A stretch of DNA of 60,388 nucleotides from Haloarcula rubripromontorii (GTDB lineage Archaea; Halobacteriota; Halobacteria; Halobacteriales; Haloarculaceae), in assembly GCF_001280425.1 (NCBI RefSeq), contig NZ_LIUF01000009.1, positions 1-60,388 on the forward strand. The letters run 5' to 3'. Position numbers and translations under genes: made by a program. Under the pieces are notes generated by a model. The model was not told the origin of the DNA and made no database searches. It saw only the letters and a program-made list of their open reading frames with translations. Positions 1-7,546 of this stretch are shown here, in pieces (position 1 is the stretch's first letter; the number at the start of each line of letters is the position of its first letter).

Positions 1-2
1 AC

Positions 3-461
3 CAAGAGTCGCGCTCGCGTGCTCTCTCGAAACGCGGACGAGGAACGTATGAGGGAGACAAACCGCCAGTGTTCACGCTCGTTGATCGCGGCAGCGGTCA
101 GCGATACGTCGTCCCAGCGAAATCCACCGATGAAGCGACCGTGCGACTCCTTCTCGACAACCACGAGAAGGAGTCGCTGACCGTCTACACGGACGGATTT
201 CGGGCCTACGATCCACTCGACGATGACGAGAGCTTCCACCGAGAATCAGTAATTCACGGTGACGGCGAGTACGTTGATGAAGACGCACACGTGAACACGT
301 GCGAGAGCCACGCGTCGCTGGCGCGACGGTGGCTCTCGCCGCACCGAGGTGTCTCAAAAGACAAACTGACAGCGTATCTCAGACCGTTCCAACTTCGGCG
401 ACGAGTCCTCCGCAAACCGGGACGAGAAGCACTGAAACAGATTATCCGAGAAGTTCTCTGA
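3..461 (+). CDS. IS1595-family (ISXO2-like) transposase, C-terminal part, cut by window edge
   Basis: The frame is open from the first bases of the window to a TGA at 459-461, so the N-terminal part lies outside. The visible 152 residues match the second half of the ISXO2-like DDE transposase domain. They contain the stretch VYTDGFRAYDPL, then a GEYVDEDAHVNT segment, and end with a basic segment of the kind that follows the last catalytic acid in this family. An inverted pair CAACAAT/ATTGTTG (467-473 and 491-497) follows the stop and may be an element end or a hairpin. Whether the element is intact cannot be judged here. Its position directly beside the origin repeats fits the frequent insertion of IS elements near haloarchaeal origins (inference). 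Confidence 0.75.
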   Translation, partial: QESRSRALSKRGRGTYEGDKPPVFTLVDRGSGQRYVVPAKSTDEATVRLLLDNHEKESLTVYTDGFRAYDPLDDDESFHRESVIHGDGEYVDEDAHVNTCESHASLARRWLSPHRGVSKDKLTAYLRPFQLRRRVLRKPGREALKQIIREVL

Positions 462-506
462 CTCACCAACAATGTACTTCACAAGAGCGTATTGTTGATT
501 CTGGGT

Positions 507-532
507 ACACACACCACCGTGCAACTGTTCTG
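507..532 (+). repeat. ORB-like repeat 1 (downstream of cdc6)
   Basis: This copy contains the core ACACCACCGTGCAACTGTTC. It differs at one base from the copy at 573-595 and recurs in inverted orientation at 2397-2421. Repeats with this layout beside a cdc6 gene are expected to be origin recognition boxes. Confidence 0.65.
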
Positions 533-572
533 GGTGTCACAATATGGAGACTGCCGCTGAACACACACACAC

Positions 573-595
573 ACACACCACCGTGCAAGTGTTCT
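573..595 (+). repeat. ORB-like repeat 2 (downstream of cdc6)
   Basis: This copy contains ACACCACCGTGCAAGTGTTC, preceded by a short run of CA dinucleotides (561-576). A run of six G (611-616) follows about 16 bases later, resembling the G-string that accompanies haloarchaeal ORBs. The same core is present in inverted orientation at 2397-2421. Confidence 0.7.
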
Positions 596-632
596 GCCGC
601 GTGAGCCGGAGGGGGGTGTGCAAAAACGCGGG

Positions 633-1961
633 CTATGTGAACTGCCAGAGGTTCTGTTGCTCGTCGTCAGTAGTGTCCGGTGCCTCGAATTCAGTCGCCT
701 CGTCTTCCAGATAGTGTTCGAGAATCCCGTTGACGTTACTGGGTACGGCATCGCTGTAGGAGGACTGGAGCGCGGCGTTGATGATATCGGTCGGGTCGTC
801 GGTGACTTCGTAGATGTACTTGCGCCCGCCCTTGCGACCGAGGTTACGCTCGGCCGAGCGGACCAGCCCCTGCATCGAAAGCTGGTCAAGGAACTCGTAG
901 ATTTTCCGTTCGGACTTCACGCGGCGACCGCTCGACTCCGCGATAGAGGAGTAGAGGTTGTAGATCCGTTTCGTCGACGCTTCGTGTTTTGGTTCGATGA
1001 GTGCAAGCGTCGTCGCGAGATACGTTAGCGCCTGCTGTGAACTCAGGTCGTGCTCGAAGTAATCCAGCAGTTCGTCAGTCTCAATAGTGTCTGTCGCCCG
1101 TCGTGTATGCGCTTCCGTCACACCGTCTGCGCCTTCCATCCGCGCGTACTCTCCGGCCTTTTCCAGAATTCGAAGTCCCTGTCGAACGTCGCCCCGTTCC
1201 TGTGCCGAAAATGCCGCCGCAAGCGGGACGACGTCTTCGCCGAGAACGTCCTCCCGGAACGCGATGTCGGCGTAGTAGCCCAGAATGTCGCGGAGTTCGG
1301 TCGCGTCGTACGGGCCGAACTTGATCTCTCGCTCGCCCAGCGTCGATTTTACCTTGGGTTCCAGCACGTCGACGAACTTGAGGTCGTTCGAGATACCGAT
1401 GAGTCCGACCTTCGCATCGGTAATCGGCGTGTTCTCGTTCGCTTCAGCCCGCGGCAGTTCATACAGGAAATCGTTCCGCGCGTCCGCTGGAATGTTGTCG
1501 ATCTCGTCCAGAATGATGAGGACGTTCCCACCAACAGCCTCGATCTCTTCGTAAAGAAATTCGAAGACGCTGTCAGTGCTGTAGCCGCTCTCTGGGAGTT
1601 GATTCTCAGGATCCCGAAACTCGTTGACGAGCGTGTTCACCAGTGCATACGCTGACCGGTAGTTCCGGCAGTTGATCGGACCAACAACGGTAAGCGGGAT
1701 ATCTTCAGCCTCGGCTTTCTCCTCAAGTTTATCTCGTACCCATTTCGTAACAGCCGTCTTTCCGACGCCTGTTGGACCGTAGACGAAGACGTTGTTGGGG
1801 TCGTGGCCAACGATGACATCCTGCAGCGCGTTGATGTAGAACTCGATCTCCTCGTCGCGGTGAAAGATCGTATCCGGCGTGAACGTGTCTTTTTTCAGCG
1901 GTTGCTTTCGTTCGAAGATCGCATCAGTCCCATCGAACGGGTTCTCGTTCACGTCGACCAT
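633..1961 (-). CDS. cdc6: Orc1/Cdc6-family replication initiator
   Basis: This AAA+ ATPase recognises the origin and is expected to load the MCM helicase. In the 442-residue form, Walker A GPTGVGKT is at 62-69, Walker B LIILDEID at 148-155, sensor 1 GLIGISND at 186-193 and a sensor 2 segment GDVRQGLRIL at 257-266. A C-terminal winged-helix region (about 330-430) binds DNA. The ATG at 1961 is preferred over the in-frame GTG at 1970, because a TATA box (1985-1993) lies at the leaderless distance from 1961. Length is normal for the family. ORB-like repeats lie on both sides of the gene, so it is the cognate initiator of an adjacent origin. Haloarchaea carry several cdc6 paralogues, and which one this is cannot be settled from one window. 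Confidence 0.95.
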   Translation of the reverse strand: MVDVNENPFDGTDAIFERKQPLKKDTFTPDTIFHRDEEIEFYINALQDVIVGHDPNNVFVYGPTGVGKTAVTKWVRDKLEEKAEAEDIPLTVVGPINCRNYRSAYALVNTLVNEFRDPENQLPESGYSTDSVFEFLYEEIEAVGGNVLIILDEIDNIPADARNDFLYELPRAEANENTPITDAKVGLIGISNDLKFVDVLEPKVKSTLGEREIKFGPYDATELRDILGYYADIAFREDVLGEDVVPLAAAFSAQERGDVRQGLRILEKAGEYARMEGADGVTEAHTRRATDTIETDELLDYFEHDLSSQQALTYLATTLALIEPKHEASTKRIYNLYSSIAESSGRRVKSERKIYEFLDQLSMQGLVRSAERNLGRKGGRKYIYEVTDDPTDIINAALQSSYSDAVPSNVNGILEHYLEDEATEFEAPDTTDDEQQNLWQFT

Positions 1962-1984
1962 GTGTGCCACCTTTTGAGTGACCG

Positions 1985-1993
1985 TATATAAAA
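1985..1993 (-). promoter_or_regulatory. TATA box of cdc6
   Basis: Read on the minus strand this is TTTTATATA, centred about 28 bases upstream of the ATG at 1961. That matches the spacing of leaderless archaeal transcripts. Only about 6 bases separate it from the ORB-like repeat at 2000-2018, so initiator binding there could affect transcription of cdc6. Confidence 0.65.
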
Positions 1994-1999
1994 CCAGTG

Positions 2000-2018
2000 A
2001 CCACCGTTCAAGTGTTTC
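2000..2018 (+). repeat. Degenerate ORB-like repeat 3
   Basis: The sequence ACCACCGTTCAAGTGTTTC matches the repeat core except for the central base (GTTCAA for GTGCAA) and the last position. It has the same orientation as the copies at 507, 573 and 2041, and abuts the cdc6 TATA box. Confidence 0.55.
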
Positions 2019-2040
2019 AAGTGTTCATGCGACGAACAGT

Positions 2041-2064
2041 CACACACCACCCTGCAAGTGTTTC
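2041..2064 (+). repeat. ORB-like repeat 4, left of the unwinding region
   Basis: The copy CACACACCACCCTGCAAGTG continues into TTTC. It has a C in place of G in the central CCGTGC. It points towards the AT-rich segment and forms an inverted pair with 2397-2421. Confidence 0.7.
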
Positions 2065-2366
2065 TCCAATCCTTCTTGAAAACAGGCACTAACGATCCGC
2101 TATACGGAGAGCTGATCTAACACACTTGAGTCCTGCGATTCTTGCTTCTTTGATCAAAGATTGGATGTAGAACTAGAATACTATTTTATATCTTATGATA
2201 TATGAAACAATTTCTGGTTCATGGTGACTAGCGTATTCTATAGAATATACCGCCAGTAAGTCTTCTACCATACCTAAATCACCGCAGTGAGCTACTGATC
2301 TAATCACATAATCTTAACAGAGCAGAGCAATATCGGCCCCATTTAAATAAAATAAAGGGGGCACCA

Positions 2367-2386
2367 CCCCTCCCCACCCCACCCCC
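2367..2386 (-). other. G-quadruplex-capable G-string in the origin
   Basis: The minus strand carries four consecutive G runs (5, 4, 4 and 4 G) separated by the single bases T, T and A. That fits the strict G4 pattern with one-base loops. It starts about 10 bases beyond the inner end of the inverted ORB-like repeat. G-strings are a known companion of haloarchaeal ORBs; quadruplex formation is inference. Confidence 0.7.
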
Positions 2387-2396
2387 GCAAACGCCA

Positions 2397-2421
2397 AGAA
2401 CACTTGCACGGTGGTGTGTGT
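2397..2421 (-). repeat. ORB-like repeat 5, right of the unwinding region (inverted)
   Basis: The minus strand reads CACACACCACCGTGCAAGTG followed by TTCT, an exact match to the core of repeat 2. It is inverted relative to repeats 1-4 and points at the AT-rich segment from the other side. Confidence 0.75.
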
Positions 2422-2566
2422 GGGTCCCCCTCTGTGAGCGAGATTTTGTATAAAAATACCCCAGACATCTATCTGACGTGCAGTCTCACAACACAACGAC
2501 CCGCAGAATGCACCCACCCACTACACACGGCATCGTCTTTACTTTGTGACAGCCCGTAGACACCGT

Positions 2567-3364
2567 ATGGACGATCTCACAGTAACGTTCGTCGACCGGG
2601 GCCGCATACAGGCTGACCGAAACTTCGTCGTCGACGGGCACAGCGTTGCGACGGCCTCGGACCGCGACCCCGAACACGAGTACGAAACGTACGTCGTGTG
2701 GAATCTCGTCATCGAAACGCCCGAGCTGACCGTCCTCTGGGACACCGGCTCGCACCCGGAGGCTGGCGCGGGGTACTGGCCGACACCGCTGTACGAAGCG
2801 TTCGCACACGCCGATGCCGCCGAGCACACCCTATCAGCAGACCTTGAAGGTGCAGGCTACAGCCTCGACGAGATCGACGCTGTCGTGATGAGCCACCTGC
2901 ATCTGGACCACGCCGGTGGCCTGCACAACTTCGCGGGAACAGACGTGCCGATCTACGTCCACCGTGACGAACTCCCGTTCGCGTACTACAGCGCCAACAC
3001 GGACGATGGCTCTATCGCCTATCTCGCCAGCGACTTCGACCGCGACTTGAACTGGGAGATCGTCCACGGTGAGAGCTATCATCTCACCGATGGTGTCGAA
3101 CTGCTGCACCTCCCCGGACACACACCGGGACTCATGGGCGCGTTCATCGACCGGCCGGAACAGCCGCTGCTGGTCGTTGGCGACGAAGCGTACGTCGAGG
3201 CCAACTACGCGGGCCAGCCCATGGCGACGAGCCTCCTGTGGAACAACGGCGCGTGGAAGGAAAGCCTTGAGCGGTGCCGCGACCGCCAGCGGGCCACAGG
3301 GGCCGAAGTGTTGCTCGGCCACGACCTCGCGGTGTTTGAGGACGTATCCGAGACGATGGGCTGA
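2567..3364 (+). CDS. MBL-fold metallohydrolase, N-acyl-homoserine-lactonase-like
   Basis: The product has 265 residues from the ATG at 2567. An in-frame GTG at 2546 exists, but a TATA-like CTTTACT near 2538-2544 sits about 26 bases before the ATG. The metal-binding motif is HLHLDH at residues 110-115, followed by AGGLHNF. Downstream is LHLPGHTPG, which holds a further metal-ligand His, and then VVGDEA with the bridging Asp. Overall length and the early WDTGSHP segment resemble the lactonase (AiiA/AttM) branch of the superfamily. The true substrate is unknown; many haloarchaeal members are annotated only as hydrolases. It is the first gene to the right of the origin and diverges from cdc6. Confidence 0.8.
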   Translation: MDDLTVTFVDRGRIQADRNFVVDGHSVATASDRDPEHEYETYVVWNLVIETPELTVLWDTGSHPEAGAGYWPTPLYEAFAHADAAEHTLSADLEGAGYSLDEIDAVVMSHLHLDHAGGLHNFAGTDVPIYVHRDELPFAYYSANTDDGSIAYLASDFDRDLNWEIVHGESYHLTDGVELLHLPGHTPGLMGAFIDRPEQPLLVVGDEAYVEANYAGQPMATSLLWNNGAWKESLERCRDRQRATGAEVLLGHDLAVFEDVSETMG

Positions 3365-3382
3365 GACACAGTCAGCCTCAAG

Positions 3383-3565
3383 TCAGTCCGAGACAGCGAC
3401 AAGGGTTCGGCGTTCGCCGTCTTCAGTCGCTACGACCCACCGGTCATCGTGGCGCTCGACGACTGCCCACACGCCGAAAAACAGGTGTAACTCCAGTTCG
3501 AGACCGCTGACGCGTTCGCCGGTCTCCTCGTTCCAGAACTCTCGGGACTCATCGACGTTCGTCAT
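3383..3565 (-). CDS. Small conserved-type hypothetical protein (60 aa)
   Basis: This small acidic protein starts MTNVDESREFWNEETGE at the ATG 3565. A longer in-frame start at 3604 adds an atypical hydrophobic, Cys-containing stretch and is not preferred. No catalytic motif or membrane segment is visible. It ends with an alternating hydrophobic pattern suggestive of a small beta-rich fold. It is convergent with the MBL-fold gene (18 bases apart) and lies 69 bases downstream of the DICT gene on the same strand, so the two may be co-transcribed. Function not recognised. Confidence 0.55.
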   Translation of the reverse strand: MTNVDESREFWNEETGERVSGLELELHLFFGVWAVVERHDDRWVVATEDGERRTLVAVSD

Positions 3566-3634
3566 GTCACAGACGAGATGGCAGCCAGCGGCGGGCCATG
3601 GCAATGGCCGCGTTGGCCAGTTCGAGTGCGGCTG

Positions 3635-4354
3635 TCACTGTTCGAGGTAGCCGTAGGTCTCTTCCAGATAGTCGATGATCCAGTCGACCGTCGACTCGTC
3701 GTACGTCCAGAAGCCGTAGAACTCGCGTGGTTCGCGCTCCTCAGCCAGCAGGGCGCACTTCTGGGTTGGGTCACCGCCGCCGTCGAACACGACGAACCAC
3801 GAGTCGGCGATCTCGTCCGAGCGTTCCAGATGGAGCGTGAACGTGCTGTACTCGGGTGGGTCGACGTCAGGGACGGCATAAGCGTGAACGTCCACGTCGG
3901 TCTCGCCCAGCCGCTCGTAGAGGTCGAGTTCGCCCTGCAGGGTCGAGAGCGTCTGGAAGCCGGCGTGTAGGGTCCCCTGGCCCACCCGCCACGCGCGGTC
4001 CTCGATTTCGCGGGACGCGGCAGTCATCCGCTGGATAGACCACGAGGTGAACATCGTCTCGTCGAGATGGTCGAGAATCGACGCGTACGGGCTGTTATCC
4101 CGCGTGATGTACTGGCGGCCTTGTTCGAGCGAGTCGGTGAACGAAGTGAGACTCGCGGCTGCGATGACCTCTTCGTCCTCGCTGAGGGTGATAAACTCGC
4201 CCGGTCGCCCGCTCTCAGTCTGCTCGGTCTGAACCTGAACGTTACGGTCCGCGAAGCGCTCGCGCAGGTCTTCGGCGGCTGTCGGCCCGGCGTTGAAGAT
4301 AGTCAGCGTCTTCTGGTGGTCTTCGACGCCAGCGATGAGTTCCGTTAACGACAT
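3635..4354 (-). CDS. DICT sensory domain protein
   Basis: The product has 239 residues from the preferred ATG at 4354 (MSLTELIAGVEDHQKTLTIF); an upstream in-frame ATG at 4378 would add eight residues. The N-terminal two thirds resemble the DICT domain, a sensory module found with cyclic-dinucleotide and two-component proteins and often free-standing in haloarchaea. The segment around residues 85-120 (SPYASILDHLDETMFTSWS) fits that family. The C-terminal part is aromatic-rich and ends in a predicted helix (VDWIIDYLEETYGYLEQ). No output domain is present, so it may act by protein interaction. The ligand is unknown. Confidence 0.7.
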   Translation of the reverse strand: MSLTELIAGVEDHQKTLTIFNAGPTAAEDLRERFADRNVQVQTEQTESGRPGEFITLSEDEEVIAAASLTSFTDSLEQGRQYITRDNSPYASILDHLDETMFTSWSIQRMTAASREIEDRAWRVGQGTLHAGFQTLSTLQGELDLYERLGETDVDVHAYAVPDVDPPEYSTFTLHLERSDEIADSWFVVFDGGGDPTQKCALLAEEREPREFYGFWTYDESTVDWIIDYLEETYGYLEQ

Positions 4355-4620
4355 CCTCGACTGTACAACGGTACTCACTGTGTTAGTCGTTGCGGGAAGG
4401 AGTTCCGTGACGTACTGCTAGTGGGTACTAACTGTGTCTCGAACGGATGTGTTGCCCCTGTGACCCTCCCCACCAGTGACGAACCCTCATTTCGAAAACA
4501 GCAATCTGAGGTCCTGAGCCGAAAGATAACGATTAATGAGTGGTGATGTAGTGGAAAATCTTTAGTCATGGCCCCCCAACGGACTGATACGGCACCAGAG
4601 CTGGGGCCGAGGATTTCACC

Positions 4621-6519
4621 ATGACAGACAACGAACTAATCTGGCGAATCGCCGGTGGTTCCGGTGACGGAATCGACTCGACAAGCCAGAACTTCGCGAA
4701 GGCCTTGATGTGGTCGGGGCTGAACGTGTTCACACATCGTCATTACCCGTCGCGTATCCGCGGCGGCCACACGTACGTGGAAGTACGTGCGAAGGACGAA
4801 CCGGTACAGTCCCGCGGGGACGGCTACAACTTCCTGCTGGCCCTGGGTGACTCCTTCGCCCGGAACCCACAGGAAGAGGCCTACTACGGCAAAGAAGAGC
4901 TCAAACCGCTGTACGAGAACTTCGACGACCTCCGAGAAGGTGGCGTGCTCTTGTACGACGAGGGACTACTCGACGACGAGGACGTCGACGAGATCGGTCT
5001 CGAAGAGGCCGCCGAGGAGAACAACTGGCACGTCGTCCCGATGGACCTGCGTGGCATCGCCAAGGAACACGGCCGCGAGATCATGCGGAACACGGCCGGC
5101 ATCGGCGCGACCGCGGCCATCCTCGACATCAGCACCGACGAGTTCGAGAAGCTCATCACGCAGAACATGAGCGGCGACATGCAGGAGGCGAACCTCAACG
5201 TCCTGCACGACGCCTACGAAGCCGCCAGCGAACTCGACATCGACCACGACATCGAGGTCCCCGAAGGCTCCCACGACGAGGAGCAGGTCATCCTCTCAGG
5301 TTCGAACGCCATCTCCTACGGCGCAATCGACGAGGGCTGTCGCTTCATCTCGGGCTACCCGATGACCCCGTGGACCGACGTGTTCACCATCATGTCCCAA
5401 CACCTGCCCGAGTTCGGCGGCATCTCCGAGCAGGTCGAGGACGAAATCGCGGCCGCGGCGCTGGCGCTCGGTGCGTCCCACGCCGGCGTGAAAGCCATGT
5501 CCGGGTCCTCCGGCGGTGGCTTCGCGCTGATGTCCGAGCCGCTCGGACTCGCAGAGATGACCGAGACGCCGATCGTGCTGGTCGAAGCGATGCGAGCCGG
5601 CCCCTCGACAGGGATGCCGACCAAGCCCGAGCAGGCGGACCTCGAACACGTCCTGTACACCTCACAGGGCGACTCCGCCCGCGTCGTGTTCGCGCCGGCG
5701 AACATCCGCGAGTGTTACACGCAGACCCGCTCTGCGTTCCGCATCGCCTACGAGTACCAGATCCCGGCTATCGTCATCTACGACCAGAAGATACAGGGCG
5801 AACTCAGGAATCTCCCTGCCAGTCACTTCGACGAGGAACCGAACGCCGACCCCGGCTCGGTCCTCACCGAAGAGGAGATTCAGGACGCGGCACACCACTC
5901 CTCCGGGAAGTTCCAGCGGTTCCTCCACGAACCCGAGGACGGCTCGAACGTCAGCCCGCGCTCCGTGCCGGGCCAGAAGGACGGCCGCTTCCTCGCGACA
6001 GGGAACGAGCACAACCCATCGGGCCACATCAGCGAGGACCCAGAGAACCGCGTCGCCCAGATGAACCGTCGGCTCAACAAGCTCGACGACATCCGTGCTG
6101 ATCTGGACGAAAACACGTCCCATCAGACCTACCATGGACCCGACGAGGCCGACTACGGCATCCTCGTGTGGGGCAGTCAGCAGGGGACCGTCTTCGAGGC
6201 CGTCGACCGGCTCAACGAGAACGGTCACTCCGTGAAGGCGCTTGGCGTCTCCGACATGGCCCCGTACCCGAAAGAGGAAGTCTCCGAGTGGCTCAAATCA
6301 GTCGACGAGGCGCTCGTCGTCGAGATGAACGCTACGGCCCAGTTCCGCGGTCTGACCCAGAAGGAACTCGGCAAGTACGGCGACAAGATGTCGAGCCTCC
6401 TGAAGTACAACGGCAACCCCTTCGAGCCCGCCGAGATCGTCGACGGGTTCGAGTCCAGCATCGACGGCGAGGAACTCGCCGCGAGCAACATGAAGTACCT
6501 ACCCGCGGCAGGTGACTAA
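4621..6519 (+). CDS. porA: 2-oxoacid:ferredoxin oxidoreductase alpha subunit, fused gamma-alpha (probably pyruvate)
   Basis: This is the CoA-dependent oxidative decarboxylase of 2-oxoacids that reduces ferredoxin, replacing the pyruvate dehydrogenase complex in haloarchaea. The 632-residue chain begins with the gamma domain (GGSGDGIDSTSQNFAKAL at about 13-30, then YPSRIRGGHTYVEVR). From about residue 220 the alpha domain follows, containing GYPMTPWTDV and MSGSSGGGFALMSEPLG. The two-subunit organisation with a fused alpha is the haloarchaeal type. The size pair 632/312, together with a downstream Lrp gene, recalls porAB-lrpA1 of Halobacterium, so pyruvate is favoured. The 2-oxoglutarate paralogue (KorAB) cannot be fully excluded without a tree. 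It is followed after 3 bases by the beta subunit. Confidence 0.88.
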   Translation: MTDNELIWRIAGGSGDGIDSTSQNFAKALMWSGLNVFTHRHYPSRIRGGHTYVEVRAKDEPVQSRGDGYNFLLALGDSFARNPQEEAYYGKEELKPLYENFDDLREGGVLLYDEGLLDDEDVDEIGLEEAAEENNWHVVPMDLRGIAKEHGREIMRNTAGIGATAAILDISTDEFEKLITQNMSGDMQEANLNVLHDAYEAASELDIDHDIEVPEGSHDEEQVILSGSNAISYGAIDEGCRFISGYPMTPWTDVFTIMSQHLPEFGGISEQVEDEIAAAALALGASHAGVKAMSGSSGGGFALMSEPLGLAEMTETPIVLVEAMRAGPSTGMPTKPEQADLEHVLYTSQGDSARVVFAPANIRECYTQTRSAFRIAYEYQIPAIVIYDQKIQGELRNLPASHFDEEPNADPGSVLTEEEIQDAAHHSSGKFQRFLHEPEDGSNVSPRSVPGQKDGRFLATGNEHNPSGHISEDPENRVAQMNRRLNKLDDIRADLDENTSHQTYHGPDEADYGILVWGSQQGTVFEAVDRLNENGHSVKALGVSDMAPYPKEEVSEWLKSVDEALVVEMNATAQFRGLTQKELGKYGDKMSSLLKYNGNPFEPAEIVDGFESSIDGEELAASNMKYLPAAGD

Positions 6520-6522
6520 CCT

Positions 6523-7461
6523 ATGAGTGCATTCTCAGCAATCAACGAAGAACGCGAAATCGAGCGCGACGAGTTTACACCCGGCATCGAACCCCAGGCG
6601 ACCTGGTGTCCGGGCTGTGGCGACTTCGGCGTCCTCAAGGCGCTCAAGCAGGCCATGCCGGAAGTCGGCAAGAACCCCGACGAGGTCGCGCTGTTTACCG
6701 GTATCGGCTGTTCGGGTAAGCTCAACAGCTACTTCAACAGCTACGGCTTCCACACCATCCACGGCCGCTCGCTGCCCGTCGCCCGGGCCGCGAAGCTCGC
6801 CAACCCCAACCTCGAAGTCATCGCGGCTGGTGGGGACGGCGACGGCTACGGTATCGGTGGGAACCACACCATCCACACGGCTCGTGAGAACCACGATATG
6901 ACGTATATCGTGTTCAACAACGAGATCTTCGGGCTGACAAAGGGCCAGACATCGCCGACATCGCCCAAGGGCCACAAGTCCAAGACACAGCCCCACGGGT
7001 CGGCGAAGTCGCCGATCCGGCCGCTGTCCCAGCAGCTCAACGCCGGCGCGACCTACATCGCCCGGACCGCGGCTGTCAACCCGAACCAGGCCAAGGAGAT
7101 CATCGCCGAGGCCATCGAGCACGACGGCTTCGCGCACATCGACTTCCTGACCCAGTGCCCGACCTGGAACAAGGACGCGAAACACTACGTCCCGTACACG
7201 GACGTCCAGCAGTCCGACGAGTTCGACTTCGACGTCTCGGACCGCGCGGAAGCCGCCGAGATGATGCGAAAGACCGAGGAGCGCCTCTACGAGGGCGAAG
7301 TGCTGACCGGTCGGATGTACATCGAAGACGAGCGCCCCTCCTACGGCGAGGAGAAGCGCCAGATCGGCGAGATGCCCGAAGAGCCGCTCGCGGAGCGGTA
7401 CTTCGACGAGGACGCGGAGTGGGAGCGGACCTACGACAACCTCCTCGAACACCACAAATAA
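6523..7461 (+). CDS. porB: 2-oxoacid:ferredoxin oxidoreductase beta subunit (TPP-binding)
   Basis: This 312-residue subunit binds thiamine diphosphate. CPGCG (29-33) near the N-terminus contributes to cofactor and cluster binding. The GDGDG segment at 104-108, followed by an NN at about 131, is the Mg-TPP signature. A GGTGA Shine-Dalgarno-like element (about 6509-6513) precedes the ATG, as expected for the second gene of an operon with almost no intergenic gap. It pairs with the fused alpha subunit immediately upstream to form the active enzyme. The tract GQTSPTSPKGHKSKTQ is characteristic of the haloarchaeal beta subunits. Confidence 0.9.
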   Translation: MSAFSAINEEREIERDEFTPGIEPQATWCPGCGDFGVLKALKQAMPEVGKNPDEVALFTGIGCSGKLNSYFNSYGFHTIHGRSLPVARAAKLANPNLEVIAAGGDGDGYGIGGNHTIHTARENHDMTYIVFNNEIFGLTKGQTSPTSPKGHKSKTQPHGSAKSPIRPLSQQLNAGATYIARTAAVNPNQAKEIIAEAIEHDGFAHIDFLTQCPTWNKDAKHYVPYTDVQQSDEFDFDVSDRAEAAEMMRKTEERLYEGEVLTGRMYIEDERPSYGEEKRQIGEMPEEPLAERYFDEDAEWERTYDNLLEHHK

Positions 7462-7546
7462 GACTCGCTGCCGGACTGCAAATACCACCTCGAACGACGG
7501 TTTCCGGTTCGGAAGATATTTTTTCATGCACCGAAAAGATTAGTCC

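Larger units (their letters stand above)
1962..2566. other. Replication origin (oriC) with AT-rich unwinding region
   Basis: This 605-base gene-free stretch lies between cdc6 and the MBL-fold gene. It holds two ORB-like repeats on the cdc6 side (2000-2018, 2041-2064) and one inverted copy on the far side (2397-2421). Between them is a markedly AT-rich segment (about 2140-2360) in an otherwise GC-rich window, a plausible duplex unwinding element. The AT-rich part contains a perfect 14-base palindrome (2234-2247). A G-rich minus-strand tract (2367-2386) lies between it and the inverted ORB. This is the standard haloarchaeal arrangement of a cdc6-adjacent origin. Activity is inferred, not shown. 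Confidence 0.85.

Noticed and set aside
561-578. CA dinucleotide run as a microsatellite
   Set aside because: It is short and forms the 5' part of the ORB-like repeat, so it is explained by that feature.
4375-4569. 64-codon minus-strand frame in the porA upstream region
   Set aside because: Its composition is unlike the acidic haloarchaeal proteome and it overlaps the likely porA promoter. It is probably non-coding.
4621-7461. Assignment as 2-oxoglutarate oxidoreductase (korAB)
   Set aside because: Subunit sizes and the adjacent Lrp gene fit porAB better, but the alternative is not fully excluded without a phylogeny.
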